Below are positions 15,859-24,074 of a stretch of DNA of 44,775 bases, piece after piece. Source of the stretch: Spirochaetales bacterium (GTDB lineage: Bacteria; Spirochaetota; Spirochaetia; DSM-27196; SLST01); NCBI GenBank assembly GCA_028284845.1, contig JANQQY010000172.1, positions 1-44,775 on the forward strand, in the 5' to 3' direction. The notes beneath the pieces were generated by a model, which saw only the letters and a program-made list of their open reading frames with translations, was not told the origin of the DNA and searched no databases. Within the stretch, counting starts at the first letter, position 1, and the number at the start of each line of letters is the position of its first letter. A program made the translations under genes and the position numbers.

Positions 15859-18726
15859 CTATGAAAATGCCTTGGTGAGGAACCGCTCGAGTTCCTCTTG
15901 ATGTTGTCCGTGTGATCCGGTCGCGGGGCTTGGACACGCATCGCGTCCAACGTACTCGAGTCGGCGATCCGGGAGAAGCGACTCAATGCGATCCCTCACA
16001 AACGACCATCCGCCGTGATTCTGGGCTTCTTCCTGGACCCACCGGATGCTCTGTGCGCCAAGATGCGGCTCGATCGCGGCTTTGAGACGATCGGCGTCAA
16101 ATGGGTAGAACTGTTCGAGCCTGATGATCGTCGTTCGCTTGTCCTCACGCTCATTCCTTCGAGCGTCAAGGTCGTAGTAGACCTTGCCCGAACAGATCAG
16201 GAGGTTCTCCGTCTTCTCCGCCGGAGTCGGATCATTGAGGATCGTCTGATAGTACCCTGCGGCGAATTCCGTTCGATTCGAGACGCACGCCTTGTTTCGC
16301 AGGAGGCTCTTGGGAGTCATCAGCACGAGCGGCTTTCGGAAGGGTTGAACCATCTGGCGCCGGAGCACGTGAAAGTATTGGGCGGGCGTTGATGGATAGC
16401 AGACCTGCATGTTGTTGTCCGCACACAGTTGTAAGAATCGCTCGAGGTGGGCGCTTGAGTGTTCAGGGCCCTGACCCTCGTAGCCATGGGGCAGAAGCAT
16501 GACCAGTCCCGACTGCCGGAACCACTTGCTTTCACCGGCGGCGATAAACTGGTCGATCACCACCTGCGCGCCGTTTACGAAGTCACCGAACTGCGCCTCC
16601 CACAAAACGAGAATGTTCGGCTGGGCAAGCGAGTATCCATAGTCGAAGGCGAGAACGGCGTACTCAGAGAGCGGACTGTCGTAGACACTGAAGTAGCCCT
16701 GATCCACGGAGAGATCACGGAGCGGCACATGCATTCGAGGGGTCCCGCTCTTGACGTCCCACCAGACGGCGTGCCGCTGACTGAATGTGCCGCGGCCAGA
16801 GTCTTCCCCGCTCAGCCGTATGGGGTGACCATCCATCAGCAGTGAGCCGAACCCGAGACTCTCGGCGAAAGCCCAGTCGATTCGGTCCCCGGCGTTCCAG
16901 CGGTCGGCCCTGTCCTTCACGAATCGGACGAGCTTTGGATGAAGATTGAAGTCATCCGGAACGTTTGTCAGAACGTCAGCAACATGCTGGAGCCGATCGT
17001 TCGACACGCCGGTCTCCACCGGTTCAAAGGTGAAGTCGTGCCCGTATTCCTTCCACTCGCCGGTCTCGAATGCGTCGTCGATGTTCGGCTTCTGTCCGCC
17101 TCGCGCCTTTGCGAGCTCCTCCTTGAGCACATCCACATACGTCTTCTTGAATGCGGCCTGGTCTTCTGAGGAGAACGACCCCTCTTTCGCGAGGCGCTCA
17201 CCGTAGAGGGCCGTGACGCTCGGATGATTCTTGATCATCGCGTACATCATTGGATGGCTGAATGAGGGCTCATCGGCTTCGTTGTGTCCGAGTCTTCGGT
17301 AGCACTGAATGTCAACGACGGCGTCGTAGCCGAACTTCTGCCGGTAGCGGAGCGCCAGATCGATGCCTCGGACGACAGCCTCCGGATCATCCCCGTTAAC
17401 GTGGAAGATTGGGCACGGGAGAGACTTCGCGATATCGGTCGCGAAGAACGTGCTCCGTGCGTCCCGACTCGCCGTTGTGAAGCCAATCTGATTGTTGACG
17501 ATGATGTGCACCGTGCCGCCGGTTCGGTAGCCACGGAGCTGACTCAGGTTGAAGGTCTCTGCGACGACACCCTGACCGCTGAACGCCGCGTCTCCATGGA
17601 TGAGGACCGGGAGAACCTTCTTCCGGTTCTTGTCGCCGCGCCTGCGCTGAATGCCGCGTGCCTTTCCTTCCACTACACCGTCTACGGCTTCAAGGTGGCT
17701 GGGATTCGCGACAAGACTGATGTGAATCGATTTGCCGCCCGCGATCTCAAGGTCGAAGCTGTGCCCAAGGTGGTATTTGACGTCACCGCTGCCGCCGTAG
17801 GTCTGTGGCTGGTAGCTATCCTCGAACTGAGCGAAGACCTCGACGCCCGGCTTCCGCAGGGCGTTCGTGAAGACATTGAGCCGGCCGCGGTGAGCCATCC
17901 CTACCACGATCTCCTGGAGCCCGTGGTTCGCTGCGGAGTCGATGAGGTAGCGCATCGCGGGAATGAGCGACTCGCCGCCCTCGAGCGAGAACCGTTTCTG
18001 GCCTATGTAGCTCGACTGCAAAAATCGTTCGAACTCTTCCGCTTTGATGAGGTCCTTCTGAAATCGCATCTTGTGCTGAGTCGTCCAGATGCGTCGTGAT
18101 TCGGGCCGCTCAAGCTTCTCGATGAGCCAGCGGCGCATCGGTTTGTTCTGAATGTGTAGGATCTCCACGCCGAGCGTTCCGCAGTAGATCTCCTTCATCT
18201 CGGCGAGGATGTTGCGCAGGGTGTCCGGCTCCGACTTCAGGTAGCGACCGGCAGAGAACTCTCGGTCGAGATCCGACTCATCGAGTCCGAACTCCTCCAG
18301 GGAGAGTGCGTCGTATGTGCCCTCCATGGTGTAGAACATGTATCTGAGCGCAGGGGTGCTGTAGTCTTCGAGTGGATTGATATTGGCGTGGATATAGCCG
18401 ATGTCCCGGTAGGCCCAGAGGAGGCTATTGACCCGCGACTGCTTGTAGGCGTGGCTAGAGTCGCCGGTAGGCTCGCGGTGAATGCCGGGCATGTGACCGG
18501 GGAGCGATCCGTGGGGAGCAAAACCCGCTTCGTCGTCGTTCTCTGCGAGCCGTGTTGTAGAGCGGACGCCCTTGAGTTCGAGACCCATGTCGGCGACGCC
18601 GCCGTTGTCGAGTTTTGCGAAGTAGGTCTGCCACTCGGTATCGACGCTGGTTGGGTCGACCTTCCAGCTCTCATACAGTTCGTCAACGAACCGTGCATTT
18701 GTCAGATCAAGTTGATTCGCATTCAC
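15859..18726 (-). CDS. sucA: 2-oxoglutarate dehydrogenase E1 component
   Basis: Thiamine-diphosphate decarboxylase of 955 aa feeding succinyl groups to SucB. Seen: N-terminal E1 segment (FVDELYESWKVDPTSVDTEWQTYF), GMAHRGRLNVF, the ThDP fold IHGDAAFSGQGVVAETFNLSQLRGY...VNNQIGFTT, RRLGHNEADEPSFSHPMMY, and the C-terminal LLPHGYEGQGPEHSSAHLERFLQL region. An ATG at 18759 opens the frame, but it lies inside the -10 box. The GTG at 18726, with AGAGG seven bases upstream, gives the normal E1 N-terminus and is preferred. It heads the operon sucA-sucB-lpd-gltA. Confidence 0.96.
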   Translation of the reverse strand: MNANQLDLTNARFVDELYESWKVDPTSVDTEWQTYFAKLDNGGVADMGLELKGVRSTTRLAENDDEAGFAPHGSLPGHMPGIHREPTGDSSHAYKQSRVNSLLWAYRDIGYIHANINPLEDYSTPALRYMFYTMEGTYDALSLEEFGLDESDLDREFSAGRYLKSEPDTLRNILAEMKEIYCGTLGVEILHIQNKPMRRWLIEKLERPESRRIWTTQHKMRFQKDLIKAEEFERFLQSSYIGQKRFSLEGGESLIPAMRYLIDSAANHGLQEIVVGMAHRGRLNVFTNALRKPGVEVFAQFEDSYQPQTYGGSGDVKYHLGHSFDLEIAGGKSIHISLVANPSHLEAVDGVVEGKARGIQRRRGDKNRKKVLPVLIHGDAAFSGQGVVAETFNLSQLRGYRTGGTVHIIVNNQIGFTTASRDARSTFFATDIAKSLPCPIFHVNGDDPEAVVRGIDLALRYRQKFGYDAVVDIQCYRRLGHNEADEPSFSHPMMYAMIKNHPSVTALYGERLAKEGSFSSEDQAAFKKTYVDVLKEELAKARGGQKPNIDDAFETGEWKEYGHDFTFEPVETGVSNDRLQHVADVLTNVPDDFNLHPKLVRFVKDRADRWNAGDRIDWAFAESLGFGSLLMDGHPIRLSGEDSGRGTFSQRHAVWWDVKSGTPRMHVPLRDLSVDQGYFSVYDSPLSEYAVLAFDYGYSLAQPNILVLWEAQFGDFVNGAQVVIDQFIAAGESKWFRQSGLVMLLPHGYEGQGPEHSSAHLERFLQLCADNNMQVCYPSTPAQYFHVLRRQMVQPFRKPLVLMTPKSLLRNKACVSNRTEFAAGYYQTILNDPTPAEKTENLLICSGKVYYDLDARRNEREDKRTTIIRLEQFYPFDADRLKAAIEPHLGAQSIRWVQEEAQNHGGWSFVRDRIESLLPDRRLEYVGRDACPSPATGSHGQHQEELERFLTKAFS

Positions 18727-18754
18727 GGCTAAACCTCTGCCAGTAAGGAGTATA

Positions 18755-18782
18755 AGCATAAATGCCTTAGGTCAGTTGTCAA
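18755..18782 (-). promoter_or_regulatory. Promoter of the sucA-sucB-lpd-gltA operon
   Basis: On the minus strand a consensus TTGACA (18777-18782) is spaced 16 bp from TATGCT (18755-18760). Transcription would begin near 18748, about 22 bases before the GTG of sucA, which leaves room for its AGAGG site and rules out the ATG at 18759 as the translated start. The region is shared with the divergent rhodanese gene. Confidence 0.65.
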
Positions 18783-18820
18783 GAAACGTGCCCCCGCGTA
18801 CAGTGGCGCCGGAGGATGGA

Positions 18821-19228
18821 ATGCGACGACGGTTCATCATCTTTTTGCTCCTGACGCTGGCGGTAGTGCCGGCTTTTGCGGGCGGTCGGCAGGAGCCGGG
18901 CGCACTGATAGGTCCTGAAGAGGCGTTCGAAATGGTCCAAGCAGGGGACGCCGTTCTGGTAGATGTTCGATCAGAGGTGGCCTACCTTGAGACGCACCTC
19001 GCGGGTGCCATAAACGTTCCGCTTCAGCAGATGCAGGGCGCGGCAAGCCAACTCGAAAGCCGCGGACAGACTGCGATTACCTACTGCGCCTGCCCCGCTG
19101 AAGAGACGAGTCTCGCCGCGGCCTCCCAGCTGATCGCCGTTGGTTTCACCGACGTCCTTGTGCTGCAGGGCGGGATCAGGGACTGGGCGCTTCTGGGTCT
19201 TCCGCTTCGGTCCGGGGCTCGCCCGTAG
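18821..19228 (+). CDS. Exported single-domain rhodanese-like protein
   Basis: Sulfurtransferase-fold protein of 135 aa, predicted periplasmic. Seen: signal peptide (Arg-rich start, FLLLTLAVVPAFA) followed by GGRQEPG, a spirochaete-style mature start; rhodanese elements LVDVRSEVAYLETHLAGAINVP and an active loop beginning YCACP with the catalytic Cys at 89 and a second Cys at 91; then VLQGGIRDWALLGLP. The loop ACPAEETS departs from the common C-x5-R thiosulfate-binding loop, so sulfane-sulfur or phosphatase-like activity cannot be assumed. ATG 18821 has GGAGG five bases upstream. Its 3' end overlaps the convergent DMT permease by 53 bp. Confidence 0.87.
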   Translation: MRRRFIIFLLLTLAVVPAFAGGRQEPGALIGPEEAFEMVQAGDAVLVDVRSEVAYLETHLAGAINVPLQQMQGAASQLESRGQTAITYCACPAEETSLAAASQLIAVGFTDVLVLQGGIRDWALLGLPLRSGARP

Positions 19229-20132
19229 CAGCTCTCGTTTCGGTTCGAACGAACAGGAAGATAGAGACGAGAATTACCGTTGCGCCGGCGAGCGAGTGAA
19301 GCGTCGGGATCTCTCCAAAGACGATTGCCGCCAGAGCCGACGCCAACACTGGTTCGCCCAGGGTGCTCGTTGAGACAAAGGTAGGACGGACGAACCTGAG
19401 CGCCCAGCTGTAGAGGCTGTGTCCAAGTACCGTACAGAAGAGCGCGAGCGCAAGGAAGAGAGCGAACTCCCTGACCGGGTAGGGTCCGAGCGATGCGCCG
19501 GAGACGATCGCCCCAATCGAGAGGAGAATCGCTGAGACGGGGTAGACGATCATCGTGTACTCGTTGACGCTGAGCCGTTCTCGAACCACTCGTCCAATGA
19601 TGATGTAGCCGCCCACCGAGACCGCTCCAAGAAAGGCCAGAAGGTCGCCGATCGAGCTCGAGTTCGCCGTGCCTCTGTCGCCCGCCACGAGTAGAACGCT
19701 CCCCGCGACGGCGGTCAACATGAATGGAATGCTCCTCTTTCGAATCGGGTCACGAAGGAAGAGGGCGCTCGCAATGGCGACCACGATGGGGTGGGTGGAG
19801 ACGAGAACGGTGGAGTTCGCAACCGAAGTATACGAGAGCGAGGTGATCCACAGACCAAAGTGCAGTGCCAGGAAGGCACCGCTCACGGCGGAGAGTAGGA
19901 ATTCGCGCCTTCGTGGCCGTGTGTCTCTACGCTCAGATGCTCCGCCTGGTCGCAATCGACGTTCCCGCAGGTAGAGCGGCGTGACAAGCAGGACGGTGAA
20001 CACCAGTCGATAGGCCGCGATGACGAGGGGAGGTGCGGCGGAGAACCGAATCAGTATTGAAGAGAGAGATGTGAACGAGACTCCCACTGCGACGACGAGG
20101 CGTGGACGTTCTTGGAAGAAGGGAAACAGCAA
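19176..20132 (-). CDS. EamA/DMT-family permease
   Basis: Inner-membrane protein of 318 aa with about ten hydrophobic helices arranged as two EamA repeats: repeat one (about 10-155) and repeat two (about 165-300, ending LGEPVLASALAAIVFGEIPTLHSLAGATVILVSIFL). This is the standard DMT metabolite-exporter architecture; substrate unknown. The longest frame starts with TTG immediately after the cheY stop (TGATTG); a GTG 14 codons later is an alternative that would shorten helix one. It sits in the same transcription direction as the signalling genes and may be read from them. It overlaps the rhodanese gene tail-to-tail. Confidence 0.85.
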   Translation of the reverse strand: MLFPFFQERPRLVVAVGVSFTSLSSILIRFSAAPPLVIAAYRLVFTVLLVTPLYLRERRLRPGGASERRDTRPRRREFLLSAVSGAFLALHFGLWITSLSYTSVANSTVLVSTHPIVVAIASALFLRDPIRKRSIPFMLTAVAGSVLLVAGDRGTANSSSIGDLLAFLGAVSVGGYIIIGRVVRERLSVNEYTMIVYPVSAILLSIGAIVSGASLGPYPVREFALFLALALFCTVLGHSLYSWALRFVRPTFVSTSTLGEPVLASALAAIVFGEIPTLHSLAGATVILVSIFLFVRTETRAATGEPRTEAEDPEAPSP

Positions 20133-20489
20133 TCAGGTAAAGAGGCGATCGATCGCCACCAGAACCCGGTCGGGTTCAAACGGCTTGATGATGAAGTCTT
20201 TCGCTCCCTTCGCGATGCAGTCGAAGACCATCTTCTTCTGGCCGACGGCACTCACAATGACGACGCGAGCATCCGCATCACGAGCGAGGATCTGCTCAAG
20301 CGCTTCTATTCCGTTCATCTGCGCCATGGTGATGTCGAGCGTGACAAAGTCCGGCGTGTACTTCTCGTAGAGCTCCACTGCCTCAAGCCCATTGGAGGCC
20401 TCAGCGACCACCTTGTACTTCGTCTCAAGAATGTCGCGGAGTCGTATCCGCATAACTGCCGCGTCGTCTACGATGAGCCCGGTAGTCAT
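20133..20489 (-). CDS. cheY: CheY-like single-domain response regulator
   Basis: Receiver-only protein of 118 aa. Seen: acidic pair D8-D9, phospho-acceptor D52 (FVTLDITMAQMNG), the conserved switch residue S80 (VIVSA) and K102 (FIIKPF). Length is that of CheY. The ATG overlaps the CheX stop by one base (TGATG). Together with the upstream CheX and membrane kinase it forms a compact kinase-phosphatase-output set. Whether it acts on flagellar motors or on another partner cannot be told; no flagellar or chemoreceptor gene is in the window. Confidence 0.92.
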   Translation of the reverse strand: MTTGLIVDDAAVMRIRLRDILETKYKVVAEASNGLEAVELYEKYTPDFVTLDITMAQMNGIEALEQILARDADARVVIVSAVGQKKMVFDCIAKGAKDFIIKPFEPDRVLVAIDRLFT

Positions 20490-20962
20490 CAGGAATCCCC
20501 ACCTTCCGTGAACGCGACATTGATCTCGATCGAACCGATCTCCGAAATGAAGCTGAGGCAGATCGTCGGGATCGACAGGAAGTCAACCGTCATGTCGGAA
20601 CCGCTGAACACAGCCGGTGGCGTGAGGTGAATGATCATGTCCTCGCCCGCCAGCTGGATGCTCGCCTGACCGGTTATCATGTTGGCTATCTCGCTGACCG
20701 CGCTGTTGGTGAGCTTCTTCAGCTCGGATGGAAGCTTGTTTGGAATCATTGCCTTCGTAACGGCGAAGGCGAAGTTCGAGTCCATACTGTAGACGACCTG
20801 ACCTCTGATTCCGCCTGTGATTCCTATGACAATCGATATGGGGAGACTCGGGACCGGTGCCGCCTTCTTGGTGAGGCTCTTTCTCGTCAGGTTGATCCCA
20901 ATCTCCTGAGTGAAGACGGTGGTGGCGCCTCGTATAAAGACGTTCGCGTACTCAGCTTTCAC
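20489..20962 (-). CDS. cheX: CheX-like CheY-P phosphatase
   Basis: Protein of 157 aa of the CheC/CheX/FliY family. Seen: the family catalytic signature E-x2-N-x3-G in SEIANMITGQA (about residues 90-100), the preceding ISIVIGITGGIRGQVVYSMD segment and the C-terminal ISEIGSIEINVAF strand typical of CheX. CheX dephosphorylates CheY-P and is common in spirochaetes. The start is GTG, overlapping the kinase stop by four bases (GTGA). Position between a dedicated kinase and a dedicated CheY implies that it resets this local pathway. Confidence 0.9.
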   Translation of the reverse strand: MKAEYANVFIRGATTVFTQEIGINLTRKSLTKKAAPVPSLPISIVIGITGGIRGQVVYSMDSNFAFAVTKAMIPNKLPSELKKLTNSAVSEIANMITGQASIQLAGEDMIIHLTPPAVFSGSDMTVDFLSIPTICLSFISEIGSIEINVAFTEGGDS

Positions 20963-22617
20963 TTCACTCTCCTCCGTCTCGCCCCGCGTGCCGGCACGGT
21001 GATGCGAAAGGTCGTCCCTCGTCCGGGCCGGCTCTCAACGGCGATCTTCCCACCCAGTCGCTGGACCGCCATCTGAACGGCATTGAGTCCCACACCACGC
21101 CCGGAGACCATTGTCACCTCGTCCGCAGTGCTGAACCCGGCGCTGAACAGGTATCCAAGGAGCTGCGACCTGGTCGGCTCCGTGCCGTTGGTGATCATAC
21201 CCAGTTCGCGTGCTTTCGCCTCTACCGCGGCGAACGATATCCCCCGGCCATCATCGGTGAAGCTCACCGTCAGATCGTCCTGCTCCTTGTCAATGTCGAT
21301 AGTTATCGTTCCCAGCTCAGACTTCCCTTTCATCTCCCGTTCCGCCGGGCTCTCAACGCCGTGATCAACCATGTTCCTGGCGATATGCGTCATTGAGTTC
21401 ACAAGGTCCTCGTAGTGCTCGGGAAGGACTCGGAACTCACCCCCTCGAATGGAAACGGGCTTCACTCGTCTTCCACGTCGTCCCGCCAGGTCGGCGACCA
21501 GCTGTGGAAACCGTGAGAAGAGAGACGCGAATGGGACGCTTCGTAGCTGCTCCATCGCGCGGACGAGCGCTCGATCTGATCCGTACTTTCCGCGGACGTA
21601 TTGCTCAACCTTCCGGACGCTCACCACCGGAATGCTGATGGTCGAAAGGTCGTTGATCCACTGGTCGCCAAGGGTCTCTGCAATCGCGTTGTACTCTTCG
21701 TAGAACTGCCGCTTGAAGACGAACACCTCGGAGGAGAGATCAATCTCACCCTGCAGGATAGGAAGTGCGATCAACTGATCCTCGAAGTCGTGTGCGACGG
21801 TCGCCGTGCGGGTGAATCCAAGGAAGTTCGCATTCCCCTTGAACGTATGAACCTGCGCAGCCAGCTTCTCCGCCGTCTCGTCCGGAATCGCGCTGGTGCG
21901 ATGGCTCGCCACGGCGTCCAAGACCTGGAAGAGCTCGTTCGCCTCTTCGACATAACTTGCGAAGTAGGTCTTGTTCGAAACCACCTTCAGGATCAGATCG
22001 CGTCGGCGGTTCTGCTCCGCGACCTCGGCCTCCAGGCGCTCCTGGTCTGTGATGTCGGTGAGGGCGAGCAGCACGGTCGCGTCGTCGATGGCTCGATAGT
22101 CAACGCTGATCACCCGCTCGCCAACCTCAACTCGTTTCTCGAGAAGGTCAAAGATCACGTCGGCCTTGGCATTCCCCTTGAAGAAGAGGTCGAGCCCTTC
22201 GACGAACTCCTGCCGTTCGGAATCCTCAATAAAGAGCAGGTCCGGCACTCGCCTCCCGCCTATTTCGCCTCCAAAGATCGTTTCGGCAGGCTTCGAGTAC
22301 TCCGGCTGGACAAGGTAGTCAGAGCCGAAGGTGAGGAAGCCATCGCCGGTCACATCCAGCATGCTCTGAATCGCTGAGGTGCGTTCCGCGACACGGCCTT
22401 CCAGATCGCCGGTGACGGTAACGAGTCGGTCTTCTCGAACACCAATGAGGTAGCCAACGCCGCCAAGGATCGGAATCGCGAGCGCGATGATGATAAGAAG
22501 AGGCCCAGTTGAAGCGTTAAAAGCAAAGACAAGAACTGAGGCCACGGCGGGGAACATGGCTCCAAACGCAGTCCCAAAAAGCGCGAATCGTCTGCTCTGC
22601 TTCCTGCCTTCGTTCAT
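20959..22617 (-). CDS. Membrane-anchored PAS-Hpt-HATPase kinase (CheA-like, without CheW-binding domain)
   Basis: Sensor kinase of 552 aa. Seen in order: two hydrophobic helices (about 12-34 and 38-60) with almost no periplasmic loop; a coiled linker; a PAS-like domain (about 82-195, LDVTGDGFLTFGSDYLVQPEY... VLLALTDITDQERLEAEV); an Hpt domain with phosphorylatable H257 (QVHTFKGNANFLG); a helical linker; and a CheA-type HATPase with N-box HIARNMVDHGVESPAERE (411-428), DDGRGI and GRGVGLNAVQ boxes. The chain ends soon after the ATPase, so the P5/CheW-like regulatory domain of CheA is absent, as is a recognisable P2. Signal input is probably membrane or cytoplasmic via PAS. Confidence 0.88.
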   Translation of the reverse strand: MNEGRKQSRRFALFGTAFGAMFPAVASVLVFAFNASTGPLLIIIALAIPILGGVGYLIGVREDRLVTVTGDLEGRVAERTSAIQSMLDVTGDGFLTFGSDYLVQPEYSKPAETIFGGEIGGRRVPDLLFIEDSERQEFVEGLDLFFKGNAKADVIFDLLEKRVEVGERVISVDYRAIDDATVLLALTDITDQERLEAEVAEQNRRRDLILKVVSNKTYFASYVEEANELFQVLDAVASHRTSAIPDETAEKLAAQVHTFKGNANFLGFTRTATVAHDFEDQLIALPILQGEIDLSSEVFVFKRQFYEEYNAIAETLGDQWINDLSTISIPVVSVRKVEQYVRGKYGSDRALVRAMEQLRSVPFASLFSRFPQLVADLAGRRGRRVKPVSIRGGEFRVLPEHYEDLVNSMTHIARNMVDHGVESPAEREMKGKSELGTITIDIDKEQDDLTVSFTDDGRGISFAAVEAKARELGMITNGTEPTRSQLLGYLFSAGFSTADEVTMVSGRGVGLNAVQMAVQRLGGKIAVESRPGRGTTFRITVPARGARRRRVK

Positions 22618-22629
22618 GGCCCGTCTCTG

Positions 22630-22658
22630 ACGCTAGTCTTCGACGATCGTAGTGTCAA
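22630..22658 (-). promoter_or_regulatory. Promoter of the kinase-cheX-cheY operon
   Basis: Consensus TTGACA (complement of 22653-22658) lies 17 bp from TAGCGT (complement of 22630-22635) on the minus strand. Transcription would start near 22623, giving a 5' leader of only about six bases before the ATG at 22617, and no strong Shine-Dalgarno is visible. Confidence 0.5.
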
Positions 22659-22718
22659 CGACTTTTTCCACCGGCTCGGGCCGCTGGCATGGGCCAAGCG
22701 CTTTGTATACGATCAGGC

Positions 22719-24074
22719 ATGCCTCGACAGCCAAACGTAATCCTGGTGAACTGCGACGATCTCGGCTGGGGAGATCTCGCCTGCTACGGTCACCCGCTTC
22801 ACAAGACGCCTCATCTCGACCGCCTCGCGGCTGAGGGAATGAGGTTTACCGACTTCTACATGGCCTCTCCGGTCTGCTCACCTTCTCGCGGCGGGATGCT
22901 TACCGGCTGTTATCCGCGCCGAATCGGTTTTGGCGACTTTGACGGCCAGTGGGTGCTCTTTCCGGGCCAGCCGATTGGACTCAACACGTCCGAGACGACC
23001 ATAGCCGGCATGCTCAAGGAGCAGGGGTACGCCACCAGGATCGTAGGGAAGTGGCATTGCGGCGATCAGCCTGAGTTCCTTCCAACACGTCACGGATTTG
23101 ATGGCTACTACGGGATTCCCTACAGCAACGATATGGGGCGCCAGCCCGATATGCCCGACTACCCGCCGCTCCCCCTCATGCGCGACGAGGAGGTGATGGA
23201 GGCACAGCCCGATCAGGCCGCGATCACGGCGCGCTACGTCGAAGACGCCCGGAGGTTCATGCGGGAGAAGAGAGATACGCCGTTCTTCCTCTACTTCGCG
23301 CACATGCACGTCCATCTGCCGCACTATGTTCAAGAGCGCTTCCTCAGGGAGAGCGAGAACGGACCCTACGGCGGAGCCGTTGCAGCAATCGATTGGGCGA
23401 TGGGCGTGCTCATGCACGAGTTGGAGCAGCTCGGGCTCCGTGAAGACACCATTGTGCTCTTCACTTCGGACAACGGCAGCCGAGCGGACTTTGGTCCGTC
23501 GAACGGTAATCTCCGCGGCACGAAGGGACAGACGTGGGAAGGCGGGCAGCGAGTTCCGTTGATCGCCTGGTCGCCGGGAACCATACCGGCAGGCGTGGTG
23601 CAAAGCGGCCTGACGAGCTCGATCGACCTGCTTCCCACCATCGCCGCGCTGACGGGGGCAGAGGCACCTTCGCGCGACGTGATAGACGGAGTCGACCTTT
23701 CGGATCTGCTTACCGGGCGGACGAGTGACTCAGCGCGCTCGGAGTTCTTCTACTATCACTACGATTCGATTGAGGCGGTTCGGGTTGGCGACTGGAAGCT
23801 CCATCTGCGCAAGCGCGACCAGGAGATGCGCGAGCTCTATCATCTTGGCAAGGATCCCGGTGAAACCAATGACGTCTACAGGGACGAGCCGGAGACTGTG
23901 GCAGCGCTGACGAAGCGAGTCGAAGAGATGAGAAAGGACCTTGGAGACGCCGCGACAGGCGATCCGGGCCGGGTCCGACCCGCAGGTCGAGTTGCCCAAG
24001 GGCGGACCCTGACGGAGTTCGATCCGAACCACCCCTACTACATGGCCGAGTACGACCTCATCGACCGAGGCTAA
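22719..24074 (+). CDS. Type I sulfatase (formylglycine-dependent)
   Basis: Sulfate-ester hydrolase of 451 aa in the alkaline-phosphatase superfamily. Seen: metal-binding NVILVNCDDLGWGDLACYGHP at the N-terminus, the modification motif C53-S-P-S-R57 followed by GGMLTG in which Cys is converted to formylglycine, GKWHCGD, TIVLFTSDNGS and GTKGQTWEGGQRVPLIAWSPG. The layout matches arylsulfatase A/GALNS-like enzymes. The start at 22719 is chosen because sulfatases begin a few residues before NVIL; an in-frame ATG 30 bases earlier also exists. Neither start gives a signal peptide, so it is predicted cytoplasmic, unlike most relatives. It overlaps arsM tail-to-tail by 17 bp. An anaerobic or aerobic maturase must be elsewhere. 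Confidence 0.92.
   Translation: MPRQPNVILVNCDDLGWGDLACYGHPLHKTPHLDRLAAEGMRFTDFYMASPVCSPSRGGMLTGCYPRRIGFGDFDGQWVLFPGQPIGLNTSETTIAGMLKEQGYATRIVGKWHCGDQPEFLPTRHGFDGYYGIPYSNDMGRQPDMPDYPPLPLMRDEEVMEAQPDQAAITARYVEDARRFMREKRDTPFFLYFAHMHVHLPHYVQERFLRESENGPYGGAVAAIDWAMGVLMHELEQLGLREDTIVLFTSDNGSRADFGPSNGNLRGTKGQTWEGGQRVPLIAWSPGTIPAGVVQSGLTSSIDLLPTIAALTGAEAPSRDVIDGVDLSDLLTGRTSDSARSEFFYYHYDSIEAVRVGDWKLHLRKRDQEMRELYHLGKDPGETNDVYRDEPETVAALTKRVEEMRKDLGDAATGDPGRVRPAGRVAQGRTLTEFDPNHPYYMAEYDLIDRG

Noticed and set aside
18727..18759. ATG at 18759 as the start of sucA
   Set aside because: It lies inside the -10 box of the only good promoter, and the GTG at 18726 has a ribosome site and the normal E1 N-terminus.
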